This document shows positions 26,243 through 34,516 of a DNA stretch of 64,000 bases, in pieces. This stretch comes from an uncultured Bacteroidia bacterium (GTDB lineage: Bacteria > Bacteroidota > Bacteroidia > Bacteroidales > UBA932). Positions within the stretch are counted from its first letter, which is position 1, and every line of letters starts with the position of its first letter. Position numbers and translations under genes: made by a program. The stretch spans positions 35,648 to 99,647 of the forward strand of contig CADBSV010000029.1 in NCBI GenBank assembly GCA_902797435.1, read 5' to 3'. The notes below the pieces were generated by a model, which worked only from the letters and a program-made list of their open reading frames with translations, did no database searches and was not told the origin of the DNA.

Positions 26243-27128
26243 TTATCTGTGCCATGCATTTTTTCAGGGAATCGTACCAGTGCGGTATCGCAACCCCGAA
26301 TGTTTTCCGGACGAGCGTCTTGTCCAGCACCGAATAGTGCGGACGCCTGGCCTTGGAAGGATAGTCCGCACTGCGGCATGGACTTATCTCGCAGCTGTTG
26401 CCGGAAAGGTCCCTTACCGCGGTTGCGAAATCGTACCAGGAAGTGACGCCGAGATTGGTGTAATTGTAGGTGCCGGTATGCCCTAACTTGCGGGAGCCGA
26501 TAATCTCCACTATGAACGATGCCAGATCATCGGCGAAAGTGGGGGTTCCCACCTGGTCGCAGACCACGCGTAGGGAATCCCGGTCGCGGGTGAGGCCGTT
26601 CATGGTTTTTACGAAGTTGCGGCCGTAACGGGAATACAGCCATGCAGTGCGCAGTATGATGGCGCTGCAGGCGCTGTCCTTCACGGCCTTTTCGCCGGAG
26701 AGCTTGGAGGCTCCGTAAACATTGGAGGGGGCCGGGACGGCATCTTCCCTTATAGGCTCGCAGGCCTGCCCGGAGAAGATGTAATCGGTGGATATGTGTA
26801 TGAGAGTGGCCCTGCGGGCCCTGCAGACGGAAGCGAGTATCCGCGGCACCTCGCCGTTGAGGAGAGCCGCAGCGCCCGGATTTCCTTCCGCCCCGTCAAC
26901 ATCGGTGTAGCCGGCGCAGTTTATGATGATGTCAATTTTCTCGCTGTCGCAGACTATCTCCACCGCCCCCTGGTTGGTGACATCGAGATAGACCGTCTCC
27001 TCTCCCGGGAAGGAGGTTATATCCGTGAAGATATAACGGTCGCCGCTGCCTTTCGCCGCCGCACGCAGGGCGCATCCGAGCTGGCCGTTGCCTCCGGTTA
27101 CGAGAACATTGAGTCTTTTCTTTTCCAT
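26232..27128 (-). CDS. rfbD: dTDP-4-dehydrorhamnose reductase
   Basis: 298-residue short-chain dehydrogenase/reductase catalysing the last step to dTDP-L-rhamnose for O-antigen or capsule. The Rossmann motif TGGNGQLG is at about residues 10-17, ISTDYIFSG in the middle, and the catalytic YxxxK appears as YGASK. The open frame extends upstream across the divergent promoter region; the ATG at 27128 is the right start. A TATTTTTG -7-like box lies upstream on this strand (27143-27136). Confidence 0.94.
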   Translation of the reverse strand: MEKKRLNVLVTGGNGQLGCALRAAAKGSGDRYIFTDITSFPGEETVYLDVTNQGAVEIVCDSEKIDIIINCAGYTDVDGAEGNPGAAALLNGEVPRILASVCRARRATLIHISTDYIFSGQACEPIREDAVPAPSNVYGASKLSGEKAVKDSACSAIILRTAWLYSRYGRNFVKTMNGLTRDRDSLRVVCDQVGTPTFADDLASFIVEIIGSRKLGHTGTYNYTNLGVTSWYDFATAVRDLSGNSCEISPCRSADYPSKARRPHYSVLDKTLVRKTFGVAIPHWYDSLKKCMAQINGN

Positions 27129-27145
27129 ATTCTTGCAAAAATAAC

Positions 27146-27153
27146 TATTTTTG
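27146..27153 (+). promoter_or_regulatory. -7 box close to the rnhA start
   Basis: TATTTTTG fits TAnnTTTG and ends 6 bases before the ATG at 27160, so the transcript would be leaderless or nearly so. No good TTTG is found at the -33 position. Confidence 0.45.
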
Positions 27154-27159
27154 TGCAAA

Positions 27160-27642
27160 ATGGAAACAGAGCGAACCATATACCTTTACACCGACGGAGC
27201 CGCCTCCGGAAACCCCGGCCCGGGCGGCTGGGGAGCGGTCCTCAAATGCGGCAGCCTCCGAAAGGAGATGTCGGGAGGGTTCCGCCTCACCACCAACAAC
27301 CGGATGGAACTGCTCGCGGTGATAATGGGGCTCGAGGCCATAAAATGGAACAATGCTACGGTGGAAGTCTGGAGCGATTCTTCCTATGTGGTCAAGGCGG
27401 TCTCCGAAGGCTGGCTTCCGAAATGGATAGCGACAGGGTTCAAAAAGAAAAAGAACAAAGACCTATGGCTCCGTTTCCAGGACGTTTATTCGCGGCACAA
27501 CGTTACTTTCCACTGGCTCAAAGGCCATGCAGGGCATCCCGAAAACGAGTGCTGCGACCGTCTTGCCGTCCAGGCATACGGCGCCCCCGATCTCCCGGAA
27601 GACGAGGGCTACTCTCAAGATCAGGAAGAAAAATTGTTTTGA
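27160..27642 (+). CDS. rnhA: Ribonuclease HI
   Basis: 160-residue RNase HI, which removes the RNA strand of RNA-DNA hybrids (primers, R-loops). YTDGAASGNPGPGGWG (first Asp), TTNNRMELLAVIMGLE (Glu), VWSDSSYVV (Asp) and GHPENECCDRLAV (last Asp) show the complete DEDD active site and the basic handle region. The ATG at 27160 is used; an in-frame TTG lies at 27151. pdxA follows 6 bases after the stop. Confidence 0.95.
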   Translation: METERTIYLYTDGAASGNPGPGGWGAVLKCGSLRKEMSGGFRLTTNNRMELLAVIMGLEAIKWNNATVEVWSDSSYVVKAVSEGWLPKWIATGFKKKKNKDLWLRFQDVYSRHNVTFHWLKGHAGHPENECCDRLAVQAYGAPDLPEDEGYSQDQEEKLF

Positions 27643-27648
27643 TTTGAT

Positions 27649-28737
27649 ATGGAAAACAGGAAACCGGTCGTCGGGATAACCCAGGGCGACAGCAACGGAA
27701 TAGGGTATGAAGTCATAATCAAGGCTCTTGCGGACCCGCGTATCCTTGACATGCTCACCCCTGTGGTATATGGTTCATCCAAAATCTTCGGCTTCTACAA
27801 GAAGACAGTCCACGAAGTGGAGCATCTCGACACAAATGTGATAACCTCGGCCAAAGAGGCCTTCCCCAAGCGCATCAACGTACTCAACTGCCTGCCGGAA
27901 AACGTATTTGCCGAGCCGGGCGGCGCCACCCCCGATTCGGCCAAGGCGGCGGTCACATCCCTCGAATACGCCGTAAGGGACCTGAAGGCCGGGCTCATCG
28001 ACGTGCTCGTCACCGGCCCCATCAACAAACGCAGCGTAGTGGATGCCGGATTCGGTTTCCCGGGACATACCGAGTTCCTTCAGCAGGCATTCGGAGTCGG
28101 GGACGTCACAATGTTCATGATATCCCAGAGGCTGAAGGTGGGCGTGGTAACGGGGCATATTCCTCTCAGCGAGGTCCCCGGCGCAATCACCCGGGAAAAG
28201 ATAATCAGCAAACTGCGCCTCATGAAAGCCTCCCTCGAGCAGGATTTCGGAATAGATGACCCGCGCATCGGGGTGCTGAGCCTCAACCCGCACAGCGGGG
28301 ACAGCGGGCTTCTCGGAAGCGAAGAGCAGAATATAATCATCCCCGCCGTAAAGCAGGCCGAGAGCGAAGGGATACAGGCTTTCGGGCCCTTCTCCCCAGA
28401 CGGTTACTTCGGAATGGGCATGTACGAGAAATTCGATGCCACCCTCGCAATGTACCACGACCAGGGCCTGGCTCCCTTCAAGGCAATCGCCTTTGAAGAC
28501 GGAGTCAACTATACCGCCGGCCTTCCCGTAGTGCGCACCTCGCCCGACCATGGCACCGCCTTCGAGCTTGCGGGCCGCGACGAGGCCGATCCCCGCAGCA
28601 TGAGGGCCGCGATATTCCTTGCCATCGACATCATGAAGAACCGTAAAGCATGGAAAAAGCTCCAGGCCGACAAACTGGAAGAAACGCATGAGCCGGAAGA
28701 CAGAAACGACCGCCCCGGCAGGCCGCAGATAGCATAA
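27649..28737 (+). CDS. pdxA: 4-hydroxythreonine-4-phosphate dehydrogenase
   Basis: 362-residue PdxA, which oxidises 4-phosphohydroxy-L-threonine in pyridoxal 5'-phosphate synthesis. Family marks are VGITQGDSNGIGYEVI, VTGPINKRSV, GFPGHTEFL (metal-binding His), NPHSGDSGLLG and MYHDQGLAPFK. The short C-terminal tail after about residue 340 is charged and low in similarity. It is cotranscribed with rnhA. Confidence 0.94.
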   Translation: MENRKPVVGITQGDSNGIGYEVIIKALADPRILDMLTPVVYGSSKIFGFYKKTVHEVEHLDTNVITSAKEAFPKRINVLNCLPENVFAEPGGATPDSAKAAVTSLEYAVRDLKAGLIDVLVTGPINKRSVVDAGFGFPGHTEFLQQAFGVGDVTMFMISQRLKVGVVTGHIPLSEVPGAITREKIISKLRLMKASLEQDFGIDDPRIGVLSLNPHSGDSGLLGSEEQNIIIPAVKQAESEGIQAFGPFSPDGYFGMGMYEKFDATLAMYHDQGLAPFKAIAFEDGVNYTAGLPVVRTSPDHGTAFELAGRDEADPRSMRAAIFLAIDIMKNRKAWKKLQADKLEETHEPEDRNDRPGRPQIA

Positions 28738-28771
28738 AAGACAATAACCAGTACTAAAACCTTTAATAACA

Positions 28772-29899
28772 ATGAAAAACAATAGCTCTTTTGAAATCGT
28801 GCCCGTGCGCGGAAAGAAGATGCTGAAAGCATTCATCCACTTCCCCATCGACCTTTACAAGGACTGCGACAAGTGGGTTCCGGCATTCGAGGACGACGAA
28901 TTCGCCTCACTCGGAGAGAACAATCCCTCGCTCTCTTTCTGTGAAAGGGAACTTTACCTTGCCGTATCGGAAGGTAAAGTGCTCGGCAGGGTGGCCGCCA
29001 TCATCAACCACAACGCCGACAAAAAGTGGAACGAGCATACGGTACGCTTCGGATGGATTGATTTCGTAGAAGACTATGAAGTAGCAAAAGCCCTGATAGA
29101 CAAAGTCATAGAATGGGGTAAAGCAAAAGGCGCCGAAAAGATAAAGGGCCCTCTCGGCTTTACCGACATGGACAGGGAAGGGCTTCTTGTCGAAGGCTTC
29201 GAAAACGAGAGCCCCTTCACGGTAATCTACAACTATCCCTACTACGGGGAATACCTGGAAAAGATGGGGTTCACCAAGGACGTGGACTGGACGCAGCGTT
29301 TCGTGGACATGCCTTCGGAACTCCCGCCGATGCTGCAGTACGCCGACCTCGTTGAGAAGCGCTACGGAATCCGTATCTACAGGGCCAGGACCCTGGGACA
29401 GATGGCCCGCCGCGGACGTGAGATGTTCCATGTGCTCAACGACGCATTCGCTCCCCTCTACGAGTACTCGAAGCTCTCTGACGAGCAGATTGACGGCTAT
29501 GTAAAGCAGTACGTCCCCGTGCTCAACAAAGACCTCGTCGCATTCGTGGTGAACGAAAAGGACGAGCTGGTAGGCTTCACGGTTACAATGCCGCATATTT
29601 CCGCCGCCGTGCGCAAAGCGAAAGGCCGCATTTTCCCCTTCGGATGGATTCCCCTGCTGAGGTCCCTCAAACACAACGACACCGTGGAGGCCCTGCTCAT
29701 AGGCGTCCTTCCCGAGTACCAGGCCAAAGGAGCGGCTCTCCTTATGTTCAAATACCTGCACGAGAACTATATCCGCCTGGGAATAAAGCGTATGCTGCTC
29801 AACCCGCAGCTCGAAGAGAACCATAAGGTACAGTCGCTCTTCGCGGGATATGATCCGCAGCCCTATCAGCGCAGGCGCAGTTATGTAAAGGAGATTTAA
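28772..29899 (+). CDS. GNAT-like N-acyltransferase, about 375 residues
   Basis: 375-residue protein of a widespread GNAT-related family. Its typical layout is visible: an N-terminal FIHFPIDLYKDCDKWVPAF, then VSEGKVLGRVAAIINH, FGWIDFVEDYEVAKALID, KIKGPLGFTDMDREGLLVEGF and YNYPYYGEYLEKMGFTKDVD, and a C-terminal GNAT core with ALLIGVLPEYQAKGAALLMF. Relatives of this layout, as I recall, include proteins proposed as bacterial ceramide synthases (N-acylation of a sphingoid base), but that match was not tested. It ends convergently with, and overlaps by 4 bases, the FAD-reductase/ACP/ligase operon, which would fit a lipid substrate. No signal peptide. Confidence 0.65.
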   Translation: MKNNSSFEIVPVRGKKMLKAFIHFPIDLYKDCDKWVPAFEDDEFASLGENNPSLSFCERELYLAVSEGKVLGRVAAIINHNADKKWNEHTVRFGWIDFVEDYEVAKALIDKVIEWGKAKGAEKIKGPLGFTDMDREGLLVEGFENESPFTVIYNYPYYGEYLEKMGFTKDVDWTQRFVDMPSELPPMLQYADLVEKRYGIRIYRARTLGQMARRGREMFHVLNDAFAPLYEYSKLSDEQIDGYVKQYVPVLNKDLVAFVVNEKDELVGFTVTMPHISAAVRKAKGRIFPFGWIPLLRSLKHNDTVEALLIGVLPEYQAKGAALLMFKYLHENYIRLGIKRMLLNPQLEENHKVQSLFAGYDPQPYQRRRSYVKEI

Positions 29900-31362
29900 G
29901 AACGGCTGACGAACTCCACGCCGTAATCCCTGCAGAGTTTCTGAACGCACCGCCTTCCGGTCTCGGCTGCAATTGGCAGCCCTCCCGAGAAGGCGGTTCT
30001 CTGTCCCGTGAAATAGATACCTTTCCTGTACCGCATAGGCGCGTTGCAGGCAAAATGCCCCGGCAGCCAGTCGGACATGTAGCTGCCCTCGAAGGTGTCG
30101 CAGTAGCGCTCGTATGTAACCGGTGTTGCCATGTCGGTAACCTCCACATTGCCTTCAACCTCCGGCACCGTCTCTTGGAGAGCCTTTATGAAATCTTCTA
30201 TGACCTGCTGCTTGAGGGCGGCGTAAGTGCCGTTTTCGCGGGCCTCTTTCCAATAATGATAACTCCGTCCCGAAAGGATTGCCGTAAGCGTAGTGCAGCC
30301 TTCGGGGGCATATCCGGCCTCTTTGGAATAATTGTTCACCGTTATGGAGTCGTATTCTATGCCGCCTGCCATTAAAGGGTTTCGGAGCATTATCTTCATG
30401 CAGCGAGGATAGGCCGAAAGGTCCGCCTTTACCCCGAGGGCGATGAACATGCACTGCGAAGTGAGCAGATTCCTGCGCATTCGACGGGCCCAGCCGTCCT
30501 GCAAGGGGGACTCGAAAAGTTTGTCCATTGCGGTGCGGGCGTCCGCGGAGATAATAACGGCGTCGCTTCTTATTTCGCCGTCCTGCGTCTTCACGACGAC
30601 CCCGCCTTCCCCGGAGCCCAGCACCTTAAGGGCCGGTGTGCGGTAAAGGATTTCCCCGCCGAGGGACGTGAAGGTATCCGCCATGTTCCGGGCCATCCGG
30701 AGCGACCCGCCCTCAGGGTAACCGCTGTCGCCGCCGGTGAAAGAGCTGAGGGTATATATCAGCGAAAGGGCATTGATGTCGGGATCCACAACCGCCTCGA
30801 GAAGATGCCGGAGTTTCCTGCTGCGGAAACGCGAAATGTACTTGCGGGCGGAGAAAAGCATGAGGAACGGGGTGAGGAGCACCGCCGGCCCCATCTTTAC
30901 GAATTCCAGAATGGAGAACTCCCTCGGATGGCGCACCTTAAGCCCGAAGATATCCTGGACCGGTGTATGGAAAAAGGTGAAGCACCATACATGGAAACGC
31001 ATCAGGGCAAGGAAAAAGCGGTCTTCGGGAAAGTCCTTGGAAAGCGTCCTGAGGTCGCGGTGCAGGCTGGTCCGCTCATTCCCGTCCAGAAGGGTATATA
31101 CGGGGTCCTTGAAATAAACCGGATTGTTCTCTGCAAGGGCGCCCGTCTCTGTCCAGATGTCATTGAGCGGAACCCCTGGCTTGGATCCTATCAGCCAGTG
31201 GATGCCGCCTTCGAAAGTGTAGCCCCTGCGTTTCCAGCTTGTTGACACTCCTCCGGGATTCCCGGCTTTTTCGAGAATGACGACATGCCATCCCGAACGG
31301 CAGGCATAAACGCCGGCCACAAGCCCGGAAATCCCGGCCCCGACAATAGTGAGTGTCTTCAT
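29896..31362 (-). CDS. FAD-dependent oxidoreductase, CrtI/retinol-saturase-like
   Basis: 488-residue flavoprotein of the phytoene desaturase/carotenoid isomerase/retinol saturase superfamily. The dinucleotide-binding motif GAGISGLVAGVYACRSG is at residues 8-24, followed by GGVSTSWKRRGYTFEGG. The C-terminal FAD-contact motif is YFTGQRTAFSGGLPIAAETGR. It should reduce, saturate or isomerise a C=C bond in a hydrophobic substrate. It lies 12 bases after an ACP gene in an operon with an adenylate-forming ligase, so the substrate may be an ACP-bound acyl chain (inferred). No carotenoid genes are nearby. Confidence 0.85.
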   Translation of the reverse strand: MKTLTIVGAGISGLVAGVYACRSGWHVVILEKAGNPGGVSTSWKRRGYTFEGGIHWLIGSKPGVPLNDIWTETGALAENNPVYFKDPVYTLLDGNERTSLHRDLRTLSKDFPEDRFFLALMRFHVWCFTFFHTPVQDIFGLKVRHPREFSILEFVKMGPAVLLTPFLMLFSARKYISRFRSRKLRHLLEAVVDPDINALSLIYTLSSFTGGDSGYPEGGSLRMARNMADTFTSLGGEILYRTPALKVLGSGEGGVVVKTQDGEIRSDAVIISADARTAMDKLFESPLQDGWARRMRRNLLTSQCMFIALGVKADLSAYPRCMKIMLRNPLMAGGIEYDSITVNNYSKEAGYAPEGCTTLTAILSGRSYHYWKEARENGTYAALKQQVIEDFIKALQETVPEVEGNVEVTDMATPVTYERYCDTFEGSYMSDWLPGHFACNAPMRYRKGIYFTGQRTAFSGGLPIAAETGRRCVQKLCRDYGVEFVSRS

Positions 31363-31374
31363 ATATGAAGGCTT

Positions 31375-31617
31375 TTATGCCTTGTACTTGAGAACAGAGT
31401 CGCAAACGTCCCCTACCGTCACGGGCGCGGGCGCGTCGTTGGGGAAACGAAACTGGAACTTTTCCTCTACGGCAAGCGAGAGGAGAATCATGAAGAGCGA
31501 GTCGATACCGAGCTCCTTTACGAGCTCGGTACCGAATGCCACCTGAGAAAGGTCCGTCTGCGGACGCATCGAAGCTATGACCTCCTTGAGGCCTTCGAAA
31601 ACATCTTCCCTTGTCAT
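31375..31617 (-). CDS. Acyl carrier protein (dedicated, secondary)
   Basis: 80-residue ACP with the phosphopantetheine motif ELGIDSLFMI; the attachment residue is Ser40. It differs from a fatty acid synthase AcpP in its phenylalanine-rich second half (EEKFQFRFPND) and in its context: it overlaps the ligase by 4 bases and precedes a flavin oxidoreductase. It therefore looks like a pathway-specific carrier loaded by the neighbouring ligase. Confidence 0.88.
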   Translation of the reverse strand: MTREDVFEGLKEVIASMRPQTDLSQVAFGTELVKELGIDSLFMILLSLAVEEKFQFRFPNDAPAPVTVGDVCDSVLKYKA

Positions 31618-33104
31618 ACGCGTGCGACTTTCATGCTTCCGGTACGCTTGAAATCTTCGGTGCGCACCGTCATCTTTACTATCCTGTGTGTCGAAGGCAG
31701 GGTGGAGTTTACCTTGTCCACCAATGCCTGCATGTAAGCGTGAATCTCTTCCGGGGTCTTGCCGTCGAAGGCAGGAGCGAAGGGAAGGATTTCCACCGCG
31801 ATTACGGGAGCGCCGTTGAGAGTGTCTTCCTTAACCATGGCGTCACGCACGCAGGGATCTGCGTAGAAGGGTTCCTCGAGCGATTCGGGGCTGACATTCT
31901 CGCCGTTTGCAAGGATGATGAGGTTCTTTATGCGGCCGGTGATATAGAGGTAGCCCTCTTCGTCAAAGCGCACCAGGTCGCCGGTGCGGAACCAACCATC
32001 TTCGGTGAAAGTCTCTGCCGTGCGCTCGGGGTCCTTGTAGTAGCCGGAGAACACGTTGTCGCCCTTGATGAGCAGTTCGCCGTTCACGACCTTGGTCTGC
32101 TGTCCCGGATAAATCTTTCCGATAGAAGTGGGATGGGTCACTGCATCTGCATTGGCGGATGTGAGGTTGGCGGTTTCAGTCAGACCGTATCCGAAGCAGA
32201 ACTCGACTCCGAGCTTGGTGAAGATGTCCACCAGACGGGGAGGAACATTGGCCGCGCCGGAGATGATCATGCGGAGCTGGCCGCCGAGGAACTGCGGACC
32301 GTACATCTTTACGAGGCCTGCAAGGATGTCGCAAACGCCGGGGACGATTACGAGGATGGTGGGCTTCAGGACCGGGAACTTGCCTATCGTGGCCTTCATG
32401 TCCTCGCAGGTGTAGATGAGGTTTCCTGTATAGAAGCATCCCATGGTGCCGGCGATGAGGCCGAATACATGGCTGAGCGGAAGGATGGCGATATAGCGGT
32501 GAACGCCGATAACCTTTCCGGGTTTGAAGATGGCGTTATAGTTGCCTCTCATGAGGGCCCTGTGCGAAAGGACAGCACCCTTGGGAGCGCCGGTGGTGCC
32601 GCCGGTAAAGAATATTGCGGCGGGAGTATCGGGATCAACCTTCACGGAAGGAGCCTGTGTGTCCGCTATCGAGGACACCGGACATACCTTGACGCCCTGC
32701 AGGTTTGCAGTGAGTGGCATGAACTCGTCGCGTACCATGATGGCGGCGACATCGAACTTGCGGCAGGAGCCGGCCACGGCAGGCTCCGGAAGGGCGGCGG
32801 GGAAATTCATCGCGACGTAGCCGGCAGAAGTGACGGCGAGGAACATCTCGATGGCATCCTGGCTGTTCTTGTCAAAGATGGCTATGTGGGCACCTTTTTC
32901 GAGACCGAGTGTGCCCAGGAAAGCGCGGCGGCGTGCCACCCTTTCGCCCAATTCTTTATAAGTAATGGTGTTTACCTGATCGGAAATGGCCGGATTGTCA
33001 GCATATTCTTTTGTGAACCAGTCAACGAATTCTCCCATGGTAGGAAGATAGGGAATCCTTTCAAACTCCTCTTTAGGGAGCATGTCATAGAAATAATTGC
33101 TCAT
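31614..33104 (-). CDS. Acyl-CoA/acyl-ACP synthetase (AMP-binding, ANL superfamily)
   Basis: 496-residue adenylate-forming ligase. The P-loop motif A3 reads FFTGGTTGAPKGAVLSH (about residues 170-186); FGYGLTETA, GWFRTGDLVRFDEEGYLYITGR and a C-terminal lysine region (TEDFKRTGSMKVARV) complete the ANL core motifs. It should activate a fatty or aryl acid as acyl-AMP and load it onto CoA or, given the overlapping ACP gene, directly onto ACP. First gene of the operon; tdk ends 39 bases upstream. Confidence 0.88.
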   Translation of the reverse strand: MSNYFYDMLPKEEFERIPYLPTMGEFVDWFTKEYADNPAISDQVNTITYKELGERVARRRAFLGTLGLEKGAHIAIFDKNSQDAIEMFLAVTSAGYVAMNFPAALPEPAVAGSCRKFDVAAIMVRDEFMPLTANLQGVKVCPVSSIADTQAPSVKVDPDTPAAIFFTGGTTGAPKGAVLSHRALMRGNYNAIFKPGKVIGVHRYIAILPLSHVFGLIAGTMGCFYTGNLIYTCEDMKATIGKFPVLKPTILVIVPGVCDILAGLVKMYGPQFLGGQLRMIISGAANVPPRLVDIFTKLGVEFCFGYGLTETANLTSANADAVTHPTSIGKIYPGQQTKVVNGELLIKGDNVFSGYYKDPERTAETFTEDGWFRTGDLVRFDEEGYLYITGRIKNLIILANGENVSPESLEEPFYADPCVRDAMVKEDTLNGAPVIAVEILPFAPAFDGKTPEEIHAYMQALVDKVNSTLPSTHRIVKMTVRTEDFKRTGSMKVARV

Positions 33105-33143
33105 TTAAGGATAGGTTTTAGTTATATGATTGGTGAAATACTA

Positions 33144-33719
33144 TTATTCTTTTGCGTCTTCTGCAAGAGCCTTGTTGTAACACTCCCGGCAAAGAGGTTC
33201 ATAAACGTCCTTTTCGCCCAGCACAACAAGCTTTTTACTATGGCTCAGGCGGTGCGAATGATTGGCCAGCGCACCGCACTTGACGCAGATTGCATGAACC
33301 TTCTGAACGTCTTCGGCCACCGCGAGCAGCGCCGGAATGGGGCCGAAGGGCTTGCCGAGATAATCGGTGTCGAGCCCGGCGGCGATAACCCGGATGCCCC
33401 TGTTCGCCAGGGCCTGGCAGACTTCCACCAGATTGGTGCCGAAGAACTGCGCCTCGTCTATTCCGACCACCTGGGTGTCGGCGGGGACGCCCAGCATCTC
33501 GGAGGCGTCCTTTATAGGGACGGACTCAATTTTGTGCGCGTCGTGCGACACCACCTCCACATCGGAATAGCGGGTATCGACCTGCGGTTTGAAAATGGCT
33601 ATCTTCTGGTTTGCGAACTGCGCGCGGCGAAGGCGCCTGATAAGCTCTTCGGTTTTGCCTGAGAACATTGAGCCGCATATTACTTCGATGCAGCCCGGTT
33701 TCCTGTTTTCTGAGAACAT
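33144..33719 (-). CDS. tdk: Thymidine kinase
   Basis: 191-residue type II thymidine kinase for deoxynucleoside salvage. The P-loop is [17 protein letters not shown] (residues 16-32), [10 protein letters not shown] is the Walker B/lasso region, and a zinc ribbon is formed by CVKC and CREC. A TATATTTG -7-like box lies 22 bases upstream of the ATG on this strand; the gene is divergent from rsmI. Confidence 0.95.
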   Translation of the reverse strand: MFSENRKPGCIEVICGSMFSGKTEELIRRLRRAQFANQKIAIFKPQVDTRYSDVEVVSHDAHKIESVPIKDASEMLGVPADTQVVGIDEAQFFGTNLVEVCQALANRGIRVIAAGLDTDYLGKPFGPIPALLAVAEDVQKVHAICVKCGALANHSHRLSHSKKLVVLGEKDVYEPLCRECYNKALAEDAKE

Positions 33720-33778
33720 CTTTTTTTGCTCTTGTCTTTTGCAAATATAGTCATTTTTGCCGACATTTGCCTCAAATC

Positions 33779-34516
33779 ATGAAAGGAACGCTTTACATAG
33801 TGCCCACGCCTGTCGGCAATCTGGAAGATATCACCCTCAGGGCCCTCCGGGTCCTGAAGGAGGCCGACCTCATTCTGGCAGAGGACACGCGCACCACTTC
33901 CCTGCTGCTGTCCCGCTATGACATCCACGTTCCGCTGGTTTCCCACCACAAATACAACGAGCACGGCACTGCCGAAAAGGTATGTGAAGAAATTCTCGCC
34001 GGGCGCAAGGTGGCCCTGGTAAGCGATGCCGGCACACCCGGCATATCCGATCCAGGATTCCTGCTTTCAAGGACCTGCGCCGCCAAAGGGATAGAAGTGG
34101 TCACTCTCCCGGGAGCCACCGCCTGCATCCCCGCCCTGGTTTCTTCCGGACTTCCTTGCGACCGCTTTTGTTTCGAGGGGTTCCTCCCACAGAAGAAAGG
34201 CCGCATGAGCGCGCTCGAAGCCTTGCGGGAAGAGCCCCGCACAATGGTCTTCTATGAGTCGCCCTACCGTCTCGTAGCTACGCTGCAGCAGTTCATCGGG
34301 GTATTCGGGCCCCAGAGGCACTGCAGCGTCGCCAGGGAAATCTCCAAAATGCACGAGGAGCATGTGCGGGGCACGCTCGAGCAGGTGCATTCCCATTTTG
34401 TCGCTACCGATCCCAAAGGCGAAATCGTAATCGTTGTGGCCGGCTGCCCCACAGAGAAGAGAGGCGCCCACCGCAACAAATACCGGGACGGCGGCGATGG
34501 CAGCGAAGAAGAATAA
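33779..34516 (+). CDS. rsmI: 16S rRNA (cytidine1402-2'-O)-methyltransferase
   Basis: 245-residue RsmI of the tetrapyrrole-methylase fold; it 2'-O-methylates C1402 in the ribosomal P site using SAM. TLYIVPTPVGNLEDITLRALRVL, LAEDTRTT, VALVSDAGTPGISDPG and FEGFLPQKKGR are the family hallmarks. The frame extends upstream into tdk; the ATG at 33779 is the family start. A possible promoter (TTTG 33738-33741, GACATTTG 33762-33769) lies 9 bases upstream. The last 20 bases overlap the next gene. Confidence 0.94.
   Translation: MKGTLYIVPTPVGNLEDITLRALRVLKEADLILAEDTRTTSLLLSRYDIHVPLVSHHKYNEHGTAEKVCEEILAGRKVALVSDAGTPGISDPGFLLSRTCAAKGIEVVTLPGATACIPALVSSGLPCDRFCFEGFLPQKKGRMSALEALREEPRTMVFYESPYRLVATLQQFIGVFGPQRHCSVAREISKMHEEHVRGTLEQVHSHFVATDPKGEIVIVVAGCPTEKRGAHRNKYRDGGDGSEEE

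Noticed and set aside
31611-33662. 683-codon open frame on the plus strand opposite the ligase and tdk
   Set aside because: It is antisense to two clearly conserved genes and has no recognisable domain; GC-rich codon use leaves long antisense frames open.
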